A stretch of 9,996 nt of DNA from an uncultured Tabrizicola sp. (GCA_937858255.1 CALLZQ010000552.1:1-9996); one strand, 5' to 3'. Shown: positions 1-7,092, counted from the first letter of the stretch. Numbers and translations: made by a program. Notes: generated from the letters alone by a model not told the origin.

Positions 1-508
1 TCCGCGGGGCGGCCGCCACAGTGCCCTGACGCAGCGCCGTCGAGGTCCCCTCGACCGTCCCGAGGGCGCGCGCCGCCAGCAGTGGAAAGCCCCCGGGCAG
101 GGTCCGCGCGACACCCAACCATTGCCGCCCGGCTGCGGCAAACACCTCGGCCCCCTTGGCGGCGAAATCGGCCTCAGGCGCCGCCAGCGGGGCAAGCCCG
201 TCGGGCCAGACCTCATGCGTGCCCGCCAGAACCGCGCCATCACGATTCATCAGCATCAGCATTTCACCCGTCGCCGCCGCCCCGGCGGAGGCGCGGTATT
301 CGATTGCCTGCCGCAGCGCGATGATCCGCCGCTGTTCATAGAGCGTGGCAAAGCCGTCGAGATCCGCCGCCAGCAGGCGCGCCGCCTCATCCATCAGCCG
401 CGATTTGACCAGTTGATATTGCAGGGTCATCCCACCCAGCGACAACAGCGTAACGGTTAGCGCCACCGCCGCCGCCAGCCGGAAGGTCGCCGAGGGGAAG
501 GGCGTCAC
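1..508 (-). CDS. Sensor histidine kinase, N-terminal part (cut by window edge)
   Basis: About 169 codons are visible, reading leftward from a GTG start at 508-506; the gene continues beyond position 1. The start overlaps the stop of the upstream response regulator as GTGA (GTG at 508-506, TGA at 507-505), so translation is probably coupled. The protein opens with a hydrophobic helix, roughly residues 9-32 (LAAAVALTVTLLSLGG), and continues into a probable periplasmic sensor region with helical segments (YEQRRIIALRQAIEYR) and a short strand-rich part (MLMLMNRDGAVLAGTHEVWP). The HAMP, DHp and ATPase domains are not in the window, so the kinase call rests on position and architecture: a membrane protein directly behind an OmpR-type regulator. 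The expected role is autophosphorylation on histidine and transfer to the neighbouring regulator. The signal sensed cannot be read from this sequence. A periplasmic stress cue is an inference from the HtrA-like protease gene in the same operon. Confidence 0.8.
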   Translation of the reverse strand, partial: MTPFPSATFRLAAAVALTVTLLSLGGMTLQYQLVKSRLMDEAARLLAADLDGFATLYEQRRIIALRQAIEYRASAGAAATGEMLMLMNRDGAVLAGTHEVWPDGLAPLAAPEADFAAKGAEVFAAAGRQWLGVARTLPGGFPLLAARALGTVEGTSTALRQGTVAAAPR

Positions 509-1224
509 CCGGCCACCTCGGCCCCGCGCGCGGTGCCGCCCTGCCCGACCAGCGGGTCGAAAACATAGCCCTCGCCCCGCGCGGTCTGGATCGCGGCGCA
601 GCCCGCCGCCTCCAGCTTGCGGCGCAGGCGACCGACATGGACATCGACCACATTGGTGCCCGGGTCGAAATGCAGCTTCCACACCTGTTCCAAAAGCTGG
701 GTGCGCGTCACTACCTGCCCGGCATTGCGGGCGAAAAAGGTGATCAGCTCAAATTCCTTGGGGCTGACCGCGACATGGGCGCGGCGGACATAGACGGTGC
801 GGGCCTTAAGCCGGATCTCCAGATCGCCAAAGGCCATCAGGTCATTGTCCAAGACCTCAATGCTGCCCCGCCGCAACAGGGCGCGCAGACGGGCACGCAA
901 CTCATCGGGCTCAAAGGGCTTGGGCAGATAGTCATCAGCGCCCTTTTCCAGACCTTCAACCCGGTTCGCTGCCCGCCCCAGCGCCGACAGCACCAGGATC
1001 AGTGCCCGGCTGCCGCCTGCCCTGATCCGCGCCATCGCGTCCACCCCGTCACCGCCCGGCAGCATCCGGTCCAGCACGATCACCCGGAAATCGCCTGCGC
1101 CCGCTGCGGCCACCCCTGCGGCCAAGGTGACTTCGGTCACTGGCTCCAGCCCCAGATCGCGCACCACACCCGCCACGGCCTCAGCCGTCTCGGGGTCGTC
1201 TTCGATGATCAGGATACGGTCCAT
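505..1224 (-). CDS. OmpR/PhoB-family two-component response regulator
   Basis: This is a cytoplasmic DNA-binding response regulator of about 239 residues, the usual size for the OmpR family. The receiver domain (about 1-118) has the acidic pair D9/D10 in IIEDD, the phosphoacceptor D52 in IVLDRMLPGGDG, a serine at 80 in the Thr/Ser switch position, and K102 in LPKPF. The C-terminal winged helix (about 130-230) ends with the family's typical VDVHVGRLRRKL and ARGEGYVF. An ATG also exists at 1230, but GAGGG lies only about 2 nt before it and 7 nt before the ATG at 1224, so 1224 is preferred. The gene begins about 15 nt after the protease stop and overlaps the kinase start by 4 nt, which indicates one operon. 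It resembles regulators paired with envelope-stress or ion-sensing kinases (CpxR, FeuP types), but the subfamily cannot be assigned from sequence alone. Targets are unknown; the divergent spacer at 2706-2853 is the obvious candidate. Confidence 0.93.
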   Translation of the reverse strand: MDRILIIEDDPETAEAVAGVVRDLGLEPVTEVTLAAGVAAAGAGDFRVIVLDRMLPGGDGVDAMARIRAGGSRALILVLSALGRAANRVEGLEKGADDYLPKPFEPDELRARLRALLRRGSIEVLDNDLMAFGDLEIRLKARTVYVRRAHVAVSPKEFELITFFARNAGQVVTRTQLLEQVWKLHFDPGTNVVDVHVGRLRRKLEAAGCAAIQTARGEGYVFDPLVGQGGTARGAEVAG

Positions 1225-1239
1225 CTGCATGCCCTCAGA

Positions 1240-2705
1240 TCAGAACACCACCACAGCGGGGTCAAGCACATTCGCATCCCCCACCGGGCGCAGACCGGCC
1301 GCTGTATTCCACGGGTCGATCACCACATGGCGGGTGCGGCCATTGCGCCCCTGAACCAGAACAATCGCCGGCTCGGTCAGTTCCAGCGCCCGCAGCGCCG
1401 GGGTGTCATATCCCACGCCTTTCCCACTCAGGATGCGATCCCCCTCAACCAGCCCGGCCCAGAGCGCGGGCGAGTTCTCGTACAGCCGGTCGATCCGGCC
1501 CGCCGTGCCCAGTTCAAGGCCAAGGCTCTCGATCCGGTAGCTGGCCTTGCGCGCCGCGACCGAGCCGGGGGCATTGCGCTCCAGCAGGCCGGTCTCGGCA
1601 TGGGCGCCAAAACCCACGGTCACCAGCACCGCCTGCCCCTGCCGCAGGATCGCCAGATCGGCCTCGCCCCGCGCCTGCGCCGCCTCGATCAGAAAGGCGA
1701 ACTCACCCGGCTCTTCGATCACCACACCATCCACCGCCAGCACCACATCGCCTGGCTTCAGGCCTGCGCGTTCGGCCATGCCACCAACGGTCACATCCTC
1801 GATCAGGATGCCGCCCGCCGAAACCCCCAGCGCCGCCGCGATCATCCGGTCAACGGGGCGCATGCGGAATTCCATCTTGGGGAAGGGCATAAGTTCCTCG
1901 GCAATCAGCAGCGGTACGATCCGCGCCAGATCTTCACCCGAGATCGCATAGGCGATGCCCACGAACATCCGGCTGCCATCGGCGATCATCACATTCATCC
2001 CGACCAGACGCCCCTCGGCATCGACCAGCGGCCCGCCGGACGACCCGGGATTCACCGCCGCGTCATGTTGCAGCATCAGGATCGGCACCCCCGCACCCCC
2101 CGGCCCCCGCCCAGCGCCCCGCGGCACGCCCCGGGGCCCACCGCCGCGTCGTGTGGAGGCATGAGGTCGGCCCCCGCCGCAGACACCTGCCGGGCCGAGG
2201 CTGAGACGAGCCCCTGCGTCAGGGTAAAGTCGATACCCAAGGGCGCCCCCAGCGCCCATACCGGCTGGCCCAACGCCGCCGCCGGCCCGGGGATCAGCCC
2301 CGCACGCCCCTGAAACACCGGGCCCAGCGCGATCAGCGCCACGTCGCGCACCTCATCGCGGGCGATCACCGTGCCGACCTCTTCGCGTCCCTGCCGGTCC
2401 ACGATCCGCACCTCGCTGGCCTTGCCGACCACATGCGCCGCCGTCACCGCCACCTCGGCGCTTTCGCCCCAAAGATAGGCAGACCCCAGAAACCTGTCGG
2501 CATTATCGGCGCTGCGCACCACCAGCACCTTGTCCATCGCGGCCTCCATCACCCCGGGTGCGACCTCGGCCGCCTTCGCGGGGGACAGCGCCGCGACCGA
2601 GGTCAACACGTCGAGGGCCGCGAGCAACTCCATAAAATAGCGATGCGCGCGGAACCGGGCAGGCCGGATATAAGAGCGGGATTCGATGTTCAGGGCGGCT
2701 TTCAT
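1240..2705 (-). pseudogene. HtrA/DegP-like periplasmic serine protease, frame-disrupted
   Basis: As written this trypsin-fold protease is split between two reading frames. The N-terminal part starts at ATG 2705, with GGAGG five bases upstream, and carries a possible signal segment (hydrophobic 24-41, then SPAKA/AEV). His91 in TAAHV and Asp121 in RDVALIAL supply two of the catalytic triad, followed by APLGIDFTLTQGLVSA. This frame ends at a stop at 2078-2076. The remainder lies in another frame down to the stop at 1240. It contains HDAAVNPGSSGGPLVD, with the catalytic Ser codon at 2038-2040, then a PDZ domain (GGILIEDVTVGGMAERAGLKPGDVVLAVDG) and a second PDZ-like region (RIDRLYENSPALWAGLVEGDRIL). 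The break coincides with a degenerate repeat of the serine segment with an 86-bp offset. Removing 86 bp leaves 1380 bp, or 459 residues, a normal HtrA length. Everything outside the repeat looks intact and constrained. The gene is either freshly broken or the victim of a sequence error. It leads the operon with the two-component genes. Confidence 0.8.
2011..2171. repeat. Degenerate tandem duplication inside the protease gene
   Basis: Two segments align at an offset of 85-86 bp: 2011-2086, which encodes the conserved serine motif, and 2097-2171. They share an identical core, CACCGCCGCGTC, at 2053-2064 and 2139-2150. Over 70 aligned bases I count 18 mismatches, plus one single-base gap beside them. 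Nearly every difference turns an A/T in the 2011-2086 copy into G/C, or swaps G and C, in the other copy. In protein terms the good copy reads HDAAVNPGSSGGPL. The poor copy reads HDAAVGPGACRGAL, replacing the catalytic Ser with Cys. An offset of 86 is not a multiple of three, so the duplication itself causes the frame break. Confidence 0.8.
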
Positions 2706-2853
2706 GGATACCTCCGAAAGTCTGTTGCCGTGACAGTAGCAGCCCCCGCCTCCGGGCACACATGACAAAGCCCGTCATGAAAAAATCAAATGTTTACAGG
2801 CGAAAACCCACAGGGCACTCTGGGGTCAATCCCTTTTGAGATGAGGATATGTC
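2706..2853. promoter_or_regulatory. Divergent intergenic region with inverted repeat
   Basis: This 148-bp spacer separates the minus-strand protease/two-component operon from the plus-strand caspase operon and must hold promoters for both. It contains a perfect inverted repeat, CATGAC-N7-GTCATG, at 2761-2779, directly followed by an A-rich stretch. That arrangement suits a dimeric regulator binding between the two transcription starts. A GGAGG at 2711-2715 (minus strand) serves the protease ATG at 2705, and GATGAGG about 7 nt upstream serves the ATG at 2854. I could not identify convincing -35/-10 pairs on either strand. Control of both operons by the neighbouring response regulator is an inference. 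Confidence 0.45.
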
Positions 2854-3480
2854 ATGCGCCTTCGCCTCTCCCTTGGTCTGGGTCTGGCCCTGCTGGCCAC
2901 CCCTGCGCTGGCCGAGCCGCTCAGCCCGGTCAAAACCGCTGAACTCTCTGCCCGGCTGTTTGAAACCGGGGTCGAGATGCGCGATCCGCTGCTGATCCTG
3001 TCTGCGGCGAAACTGCGCAAGACGCTGAACCCGGCCGAGACTGACCGCCGCGCCGAGGGCGGCGAGAGTGCCCAAGATCAGGCGCCGCTGAACTGGCAGG
3101 ACATGCTGGCCGCGGCCGAGCCGCTGGCAGCAGGCGATGACACCCTGATCGGCCTGATCGAGGATATCCGCGCCGAAAATACCAAAGGCGTGGCCACCGG
3201 CCCGGTCTATAACATCGGCAAGCTGGGCAACGGGCGCACCGATACTTACCCCAAAGTCGAATTCATCGGCGGCGAATATGCCGAGATCTATGTCGAGGCC
3301 AAGGGCGCCGCCGACCTGAACCTGACCGTGACCGATGCCCAGGGCCGGCTGGTCTGTTCCGATACTGATCGCAGCCATATCGCCTATTGCGGCTGGCGCC
3401 CTGACCGCACCGAACCCTTTCTGATCCGCGTGGAAAATCGCGGGCCCAACGGCGTCTCATACGCCCTGATGACGAATTGA
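2854..3480 (+). CDS. Secreted protein of unknown function, partner of caspase-like peptidase
   Basis: This 208-residue protein has a clear Sec signal peptide: MRLRLS followed by a hydrophobic core and cleavage after ATPALA at residue 20, so it should be periplasmic or secreted. Residues 25-110 look mainly helical (SPVKTAELSARLF, RDPLLILSAAKLRKTL). Residues about 117-208 look like a small beta-sandwich (YNIGKLGNGRTDTYPKVEFIGG, AEIYVEAKGAADLNLTVTDAQGRLVCSD, EPFLIRVENRGPNGVSYALMTN) reminiscent of bacterial pre-peptidase C-terminal (PPC) domains. Cys168 and Cys179 could form a disulfide. The ATG at 2854 has GAGG seven bases upstream. The stop at 3478-3480 sits 5 nt before the ATG of the caspase gene, and an in-frame TTG for that gene overlaps the stop, so the two are surely one operon. 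I do not recognise a named family. A role as ligand, inhibitor or targeting partner of the peptidase is inferred from linkage only. Confidence 0.85.
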   Translation: MRLRLSLGLGLALLATPALAEPLSPVKTAELSARLFETGVEMRDPLLILSAAKLRKTLNPAETDRRAEGGESAQDQAPLNWQDMLAAAEPLAAGDDTLIGLIEDIRAENTKGVATGPVYNIGKLGNGRTDTYPKVEFIGGEYAEIYVEAKGAADLNLTVTDAQGRLVCSDTDRSHIAYCGWRPDRTEPFLIRVENRGPNGVSYALMTN

Positions 3481-3485
3481 CCGCC

Positions 3486-5525
3486 ATGCGCAGCCTGTTG
3501 CTCTCCACCGCCCTGTGTCTGTTGGCCGCCCCCGCGCTGGCCGAAAACCGCGCGCTGTTGATCGGCGCGAACCAGTATCCGAACCTCAAGGAGGATTTCT
3601 GGCTTAAAGGCCCCGCGAATGATGTCAGACTGGTGGAAACCTATCTGACCACCGCTGCCCCCGTGCCCTTTGCGCCGGAAAATGTGACGGTGCTGGCCGA
3701 TGGCCTGCCCGGCCATCAGGCGCCGACCCTCGCCGCGATCCGCGCGGCCTTTGCCGATCTGGCCGACAAGGCGCAGCCGGGCGATTTCGTCTATCTGCAT
3801 TTCTCGGGCCATGGCTCTCAAGCGCCGGCGCTGGATCCGGCTACCGAACTCGATGGGTTGGACGAGTTGTTCCTGCCAGTCGATATCGGCCCTTGGAATG
3901 ACTCGGTCGGCACAGTCGAGAATGCGCTTGTCGATGACGAAATCGGCCAGATGATCGACGCGATCCGCATGAAAGGGGCGAATGTCTGGGCAGTGTTCGA
4001 CAGTTGCCATTCCGGCACCGTGACCCGCGCCGCGCCCAGCGATGACGAAGAGGTGCGCACCCGTCAGCTTCCGCCCGAGGCACTGGGTCTGAACCCCGAG
4101 GATCTGGCTCAGGCCACCCGCGCCCTGCCGCAATCCGACCCCCGCGCCCGGCCCGAGGCGCCGGTCGATGCCGGGCAGGCCAGCGGCAGCTTTACCGCCT
4201 TTTTCGCCGCCCAGACCAATGAGGTGACGCCGGAAAAGAACCTGCCCAAGGGCAAGCCGAACCGCGTGCCGCAGGGGGTCTTCACCTACACCCTGTTCGA
4301 AACGCTGGCCGAATATCCGAGTGCGACCTATGGCCAGATCGGCCAAGAGGTGCTGCGCAAATATGCCGTCAAGAACCTCGCCCGTTCCACCCCGCTGTTT
4401 GAGGGCGATCTGGACCGCGTGGTGTTTCAGGGAGAACCGGGCGAGCGTGTGGCGCAATGGCCGGCGACGAGTGACGGCACCAGTTTCACCATCCCTGCCG
4501 GCACGCTGCATGGCCTGACTGCCGGGGCAGAGCTGGCGATCATGCCCAATGCCGCCGCACCGCTGGACGAAAGGCTCGGTTGGGTCACGCTGACCGAGGC
4601 AGAGACGTTTTCCGCCACCGGCAGCTCGGAAACCGCGCTGCCGCCGGGCGCCTATCTGCGGCAGGTGGATGTGGCGGTTGACTACACGCTGACCGTGGCC
4701 CTGCCCGAACCCGGCAGCGCCCCGGCAGATGCCTTGGCCGATGCCCTGACGGTCTTGCAGGAAATCACCGGCCCGCGCCTTGCCTTTGTCGCGGCCGGCG
4801 CACCCGCCGATCTGCGGCTGGCCGTCATCGCGGACAGCCCCCGCCCCGATGCGATCTGGGTGCTGCCCGATACGGGCCTGGCCGAAAATCTGGCGCAAAC
4901 GCCTTCGGTTTCGACCGCCGACAAGGATGCCGCGCGACTCGCAGAAGTTCTGGGCGACACGCTGAACACCATGGCGCGGGCGATGAACCTCTTGCGCCTT
5001 GGTGATGCCGTCGGGCAGGGCAGCCTTGATGTCGAGGTTGAGATGCTGACCCGCGCCGGAAAGGGCAAGCCGCTGGTGCCGCTGTCGCGCAATGATGTGC
5101 CACGCCTTGTGCCCAATGATGAGGTGCATGTGCTGGCCCGCAACAACATGGATCAGCCGGTGGATGTGAACGTCCTCTATGTCGCGGCGAATTACGAAAT
5201 CAGCCACTGGTTCGCCGGACGCCTGCAACCGGGTGACGAGTTGAAGCGCGGCCTGTTCCGTATCTCGGACGATGTGCTGGGGGCAGAGCGGATGGTGGTG
5301 GTGATGACCCCCGCCCAGCCGCAAAGCCCGGTCGAGGATCTGTCCTTTCTCGCGCAAGAGGCGGTGGAATTGACCCGCGGCGTCAAGTCGGGGCTGGAGG
5401 GCGCATTGCGCGATGCCGGTTTCGGCGCCGTGACCCGTGGCGCGATTGCGCTGGATGAGGAAGATGCCGAAGGCCCCGCCCCCGGCATCATCCAGATCGA
5501 GTTGCGCACCGTTCCGGGTGGCTGA
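3486..5525 (+). CDS. Secreted caspase-like (metacaspase-type, C14) peptidase
   Basis: This 679-residue exported protein has signal peptide MRSLLLSTALCLLAAPALA with cleavage after residue 19. A caspase-fold domain follows (about 21-315): RALLIGANQYPNL, the catalytic histidine H109 in LHFSGHGSQ, the acidic pocket segment DGLDELFLPVD, the catalytic cysteine C174 in VFDSCHSGT, and the late conserved QGVFTYTLFETL. The His-Cys dyad is intact, so the enzyme should be active; metacaspases usually cleave after Arg or Lys. Residues about 535-610 (PNDEVHVLARNNMDQPVDVNVLYV, GDELKRGLFRIS, GAERMVVVMTP) resemble the DUF4384-type domain often found with bacterial caspases. The middle (320-530) is not recognised. 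A TTG at 3477 overlapping the upstream stop could extend the protein by three residues, but the ATG at 3486 gives a standard signal peptide. No strong Shine-Dalgarno is seen, which fits translation coupled to the upstream gene. Its substrate is unknown. It is not a secretion-system or CRISPR-linked caspase on this evidence. Confidence 0.92.
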   Translation: MRSLLLSTALCLLAAPALAENRALLIGANQYPNLKEDFWLKGPANDVRLVETYLTTAAPVPFAPENVTVLADGLPGHQAPTLAAIRAAFADLADKAQPGDFVYLHFSGHGSQAPALDPATELDGLDELFLPVDIGPWNDSVGTVENALVDDEIGQMIDAIRMKGANVWAVFDSCHSGTVTRAAPSDDEEVRTRQLPPEALGLNPEDLAQATRALPQSDPRARPEAPVDAGQASGSFTAFFAAQTNEVTPEKNLPKGKPNRVPQGVFTYTLFETLAEYPSATYGQIGQEVLRKYAVKNLARSTPLFEGDLDRVVFQGEPGERVAQWPATSDGTSFTIPAGTLHGLTAGAELAIMPNAAAPLDERLGWVTLTEAETFSATGSSETALPPGAYLRQVDVAVDYTLTVALPEPGSAPADALADALTVLQEITGPRLAFVAAGAPADLRLAVIADSPRPDAIWVLPDTGLAENLAQTPSVSTADKDAARLAEVLGDTLNTMARAMNLLRLGDAVGQGSLDVEVEMLTRAGKGKPLVPLSRNDVPRLVPNDEVHVLARNNMDQPVDVNVLYVAANYEISHWFAGRLQPGDELKRGLFRISDDVLGAERMVVVMTPAQPQSPVEDLSFLAQEAVELTRGVKSGLEGALRDAGFGAVTRGAIALDEEDAEGPAPGIIQIELRTVPGG

Positions 5526-5529
5526 GGGC

Positions 5530-6111
5530 TCATCGCGCCAGCGGCGCCACCCGGTCATGCGCCGGGCAGGTCACGAGGTGATCGTTGACCATGCCCGTCG
5601 CCTGCATGAAGGCATAGACGATCGTCGGCCCGCAAAAGGTAAAACCGGCCTTTTTCAGGGCCTTTGACATCGCCTCAGATGTGGGCGTCTGCGCCGGCAC
5701 CTCGGCGATGCTGTGAAAGCGGTTTTGCACCACCCGCCCGTCCTGAAAGGACCAGAGGAAATCGGCAAAGCCCTGCCGTTCCTCAATCGCCAAATAGGCG
5801 CGGGCGTTGCGGATCGTCGCCTCGATCTTGCCGCGATGGCGCACAATGCCGGGATCGGCGAGGAGCCGCGTCACCTCTGCCTCACCCCATGTGGCGATGC
5901 GGGCCGGCTCAAACCCCTCAAACCCTGCGCGAAAGGATTCGCGCTTTTTTAGAATTGTGATCCAGCTCAGCCCCGCCTGAAACCCGTCGAGGATCAGCTT
6001 TTCCCACAGCGCCCGGCTGTCCCACTCGGGCACGCCCCATTCCTCATCGTGATAGCGAGTGTAGATTTCTTCTTCGCCGCACCACGGGCAACGCTGCCCT
6101 GCCTGTTCCAT
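5530..6111 (-). CDS. tag: DNA-3-methyladenine glycosylase I
   Basis: Tag removes 3-methyladenine from alkylated DNA, starting base excision repair in the cytoplasm. The 193 residues match the family in length and order: RCPWCGEEEIYTRYHDEEWGVP near the N-terminus, GFQAGLSWITILKKRESFR, the helix-hairpin-helix-like IVRHRGKIEATIRNARAYL, FLWSFQDG, SKALKKAGFTFCGPTIVYAFMQATGMVNDH at the end. The zinc ligands known from E. coli Tag appear as C8, H21, H178 and C182, and the base-stacking aromatics as Y20 and W50. The residue aligned with E. coli catalytic Glu38 is Asp42 here, a conservative change. The ATG at 6111 follows AGGGGG with a spacing of about 8 nt. The gene converges on the caspase gene, with only 4 bp between stop codons and no terminator visible. 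A near-consensus LexA box lies 35-49 nt upstream of the start, so SOS induction is likely. Confidence 0.96.
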   Translation of the reverse strand: MEQAGQRCPWCGEEEIYTRYHDEEWGVPEWDSRALWEKLILDGFQAGLSWITILKKRESFRAGFEGFEPARIATWGEAEVTRLLADPGIVRHRGKIEATIRNARAYLAIEERQGFADFLWSFQDGRVVQNRFHSIAEVPAQTPTSEAMSKALKKAGFTFCGPTIVYAFMQATGMVNDHLVTCPAHDRVAPLAR

Positions 6112-6141
6112 CGCCTGATCCCCCTGTGGAATTTCGCTAAA

Positions 6142-6170
6142 CTTAGAACAAAATGTGAATATTTACGCAA
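6142..6170 (-). promoter_or_regulatory. Candidate tag promoter overlapped by a LexA-type box
   Basis: On the plus strand, 6146-6160 reads GAAC-AAAATGT-GAAT. This differs in one base from the alphaproteobacterial LexA operator GAAC-N7-GAAC (equivalently GTTC-N7-GTTC). On the minus strand a possible -35 TTGCGT (6170-6165) and -10 TCTAAG (6147-6142) are separated by 17 bp, so the box would lie across the spacer and touch the -10, as expected of a repressor site. The hexamers are only weak matches to sigma-70. The operator call rests on the motif and on the DNA-repair gene it precedes. The box could also affect the divergent EAL gene. Confidence 0.5.
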
Positions 6171-6226
6171 GTTTTACCGGCATAGCTGCAATCTCTCCCT
6201 CGGCTCTGTCATGGGGGATAGGCTGA

Positions 6227-7063
6227 ATGCCGGACGATAAACCGCACCGCGCCGATGTGGATTGGCAAAACTCCAGCCCGCTGGCCTTTACTGTTTTCGA
6301 AAATGACGGGCAGACGCTGACCTTGGTACGAGAGGCGCTGCGGCAGGGGCGGGTTCTTCTGGCCTTTCAGCCGGTGGTTGTTGGCATGGATGCCGATCGC
6401 ATCGGGTTTTATGAAGGGCTGATCCGGGTGCTGGGCAAGACCGGGCGCCCTATTCCTGCCCGGGCCTTCCTGGGCGCGGTTGAGGCACATGAACTGGGGC
6501 GAGAGATCGCCTGTGCCTCACTTGCACTTGGGCTGCGCACCCTGATTGACAACCCCGGCATCCGGCTGTCGATCAACATGTCGGCACGCTCAATCGGTTA
6601 TCCCAAATGGATACGCATCCTGCGCAGCCATCTTTCCGAAAACCCGACACTCGCCGAACGACTGATCCTTGAGGTGACCGAGGATTCGACGAGGCAACTG
6701 CCGGAAATCGTCACAGCCTTCATGCGGCTCTGGCGGGCCAAGGGCGTCTCCTTTGCGATGGACGATTACGGCGCGGGGCAAATCTCGATCCCGCAGCTTC
6801 ACGCCTTTGACTTTGACATCCTCAAGATCGACGGCAAATTCACCCGCAAGATCCACACCAACCCCGGCAATCAGGAAATCACCGCTGCCCTGTTGTCTGT
6901 CGCCAAACAGTTCGACCGGCTCTGTGTGGCAGAGGCTGTCGAGACCGGGGATGAGGCGCGCTGGCTCGCCGCGCTGGGGGTGGACATGATGCAGGGCTAT
7001 GCCTTTGGCGCCCCCACGGTCAAACCGGAATTCAAGTCAGTGGTCATGCGCCGCTCGGCCTGA
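6227..7063 (+). CDS. EAL-domain cyclic-di-GMP phosphodiesterase
   Basis: This 278-residue protein is essentially a stand-alone EAL domain, the class that hydrolyses the second messenger c-di-GMP to pGpG. It has no transmembrane segment or recognisable sensor domain, only about 35 residues of N-terminal extension, so it should be cytoplasmic. The signature residues are present: E63 in the variant motif YEGL (for EAL), N117 in SINMSARSIG, E149 in LILEVTED, D179/D180 in MDDYGAG, K200 in LKIDGKF, E236 and E239 in VAEAVET, and Q256 in MMQGYAFGAP. All metal-binding and catalytic positions look intact, which favours real activity over a degenerate binding-only domain. The start at 6227 is the first ATG, with GGGGGAT and TAGG just upstream. 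The gene is divergent from tag across 115 bp of unusually A/T-rich DNA and stands alone, with phaA starting 124 bp later. Its link to motility, biofilm or PHA metabolism cannot be told from context. Confidence 0.93.
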   Translation: MPDDKPHRADVDWQNSSPLAFTVFENDGQTLTLVREALRQGRVLLAFQPVVVGMDADRIGFYEGLIRVLGKTGRPIPARAFLGAVEAHELGREIACASLALGLRTLIDNPGIRLSINMSARSIGYPKWIRILRSHLSENPTLAERLILEVTEDSTRQLPEIVTAFMRLWRAKGVSFAMDDYGAGQISIPQLHAFDFDILKIDGKFTRKIHTNPGNQEITAALLSVAKQFDRLCVAEAVETGDEARWLAALGVDMMQGYAFGAPTVKPEFKSVVMRRSA

Positions 7064-7092
7064 AAGACCGCTTTTCCCTGCGTCAACGTGCC

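Noticed and set aside
2011..2171. Direct repeats as insertion-sequence or attachment-site footprint
   Set aside because: The two copies are coding-segment duplicates of each other, with no transposase, terminal inverted repeats or integrase nearby.
637..2313. Long plus-strand open frame (558 codons) opposite the regulator and protease
   Set aside because: It is antisense to clear receiver, winged-helix, trypsin and PDZ sequence, is rich in His/Gln/Arg/Pro, and shows no domain. This is typical of a GC-rich shadow frame.
5526..5529. Search for a terminator between the convergent caspase and tag genes
   Set aside because: The gap is 4 bp and no stem with a T-run was seen on either side, so termination must occur inside the opposing genes or be factor-dependent.
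3384..5558. Minus-strand open frame of 724 codons opposite the caspase gene
   Set aside because: The plus strand has signal peptide, catalytic motifs and operon spacing. The antisense product is low-complexity, with no recognisable motif.
5986..5988. Asp42 of Tag in place of E. coli Glu38 as a sign of lost activity
   Set aside because: The change is conservative, and all zinc ligands and aromatics are intact; I judge it likely natural family variation.
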